A stretch of DNA of 64,000 nucleotides from Halichondria panicea. Taxonomy: Eukaryota > Porifera > Demospongiae > Suberitida > Halichondriidae. Positions 9,583 through 64,000 of the stretch are shown in pieces. The DNA lies in contig NC_087383.1 in assembly GCF_963675165.1 (NCBI RefSeq), positions 4,370,979 to 4,434,978 on the forward strand. The letters are read 5' to 3'. Each line of letters starts with the position of its first letter. The first letter of the stretch is position 1. Made by a program: the position numbers and the translations under genes. Below the pieces are notes generated by a model. The model was given only the letters and a program-made list of their open reading frames with translations. It was not told the DNA's origin and did no database searches.

Positions 9583-64000
<54,418 letters not shown>

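Overview
The window is eukaryotic and looks metazoan. Its main gene has 73 GT-AG exons, most between 65 and 330 nt. The gene set (PIGB, PIGBOS1, HERC1) is animal, and a family of multi-pass membrane proteins is expanded in tandem. An early-branching animal, most likely a sponge, fits best. That assignment rests on general character and was not tested by any search.

Layout. At 1-598 (minus) lie the first two exons of PIGB, the GPI mannosyltransferase 3 gene, joined by what looks like a U12-type AT-AC intron. From 600 to 9000 the sequence is rich in short inverted-repeat transposons. It holds a modest plus-strand gene for a DEDDh exonuclease with a Pro-rich minisatellite tail (3833-6455), and at 8878-9042 a 54-codon gene whose product matches PIGBOS1, the microprotein named for lying opposite PIGB in human.

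From 9583 to the right edge runs one giant plus-strand gene, HERC1. I traced 73 coding exons (4,358 codons, continuous phase throughout): a conserved N-terminus, a first RCC1 propeller, a long helical region, SPRY, UBA, WD40 repeats, a second RCC1 propeller and the HECT ligase domain. The window stops about 10 codons after the catalytic cysteine. A tRNA-Ser(GCT) sits in intron 24, and several miniature transposons sit in other introns.

The most unusual part is HERC1 intron 42 (27080-50075, about 23 kb), which splits the UBA domain. It holds a tandem array of single-exon genes, all on the opposite strand, for about 600-residue membrane proteins with a Cys-rich ectodomain. I count three intact copies (A 27462-29321, G 44366-46171, H 47304-49127), three with one or two small lesions (B, E, F), two heavily decayed copies (C, D) and three short relics. 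Conserved flanks show that the array grew by segmental duplication: block B-C is a decayed version of block G-H. Transposon insertions and a 1.3-kb long-inverted-repeat element lie between the copies.

No functional link between the nested genes and HERC1 is visible beyond position. PIGB (ER GPI-anchor synthesis) and PIGBOS1 (outer mitochondrial membrane, contacting the ER in human) are neighbours here as in human, and HERC1 lies on the same human chromosome (15q) by my recollection. The window may therefore preserve an old animal linkage.
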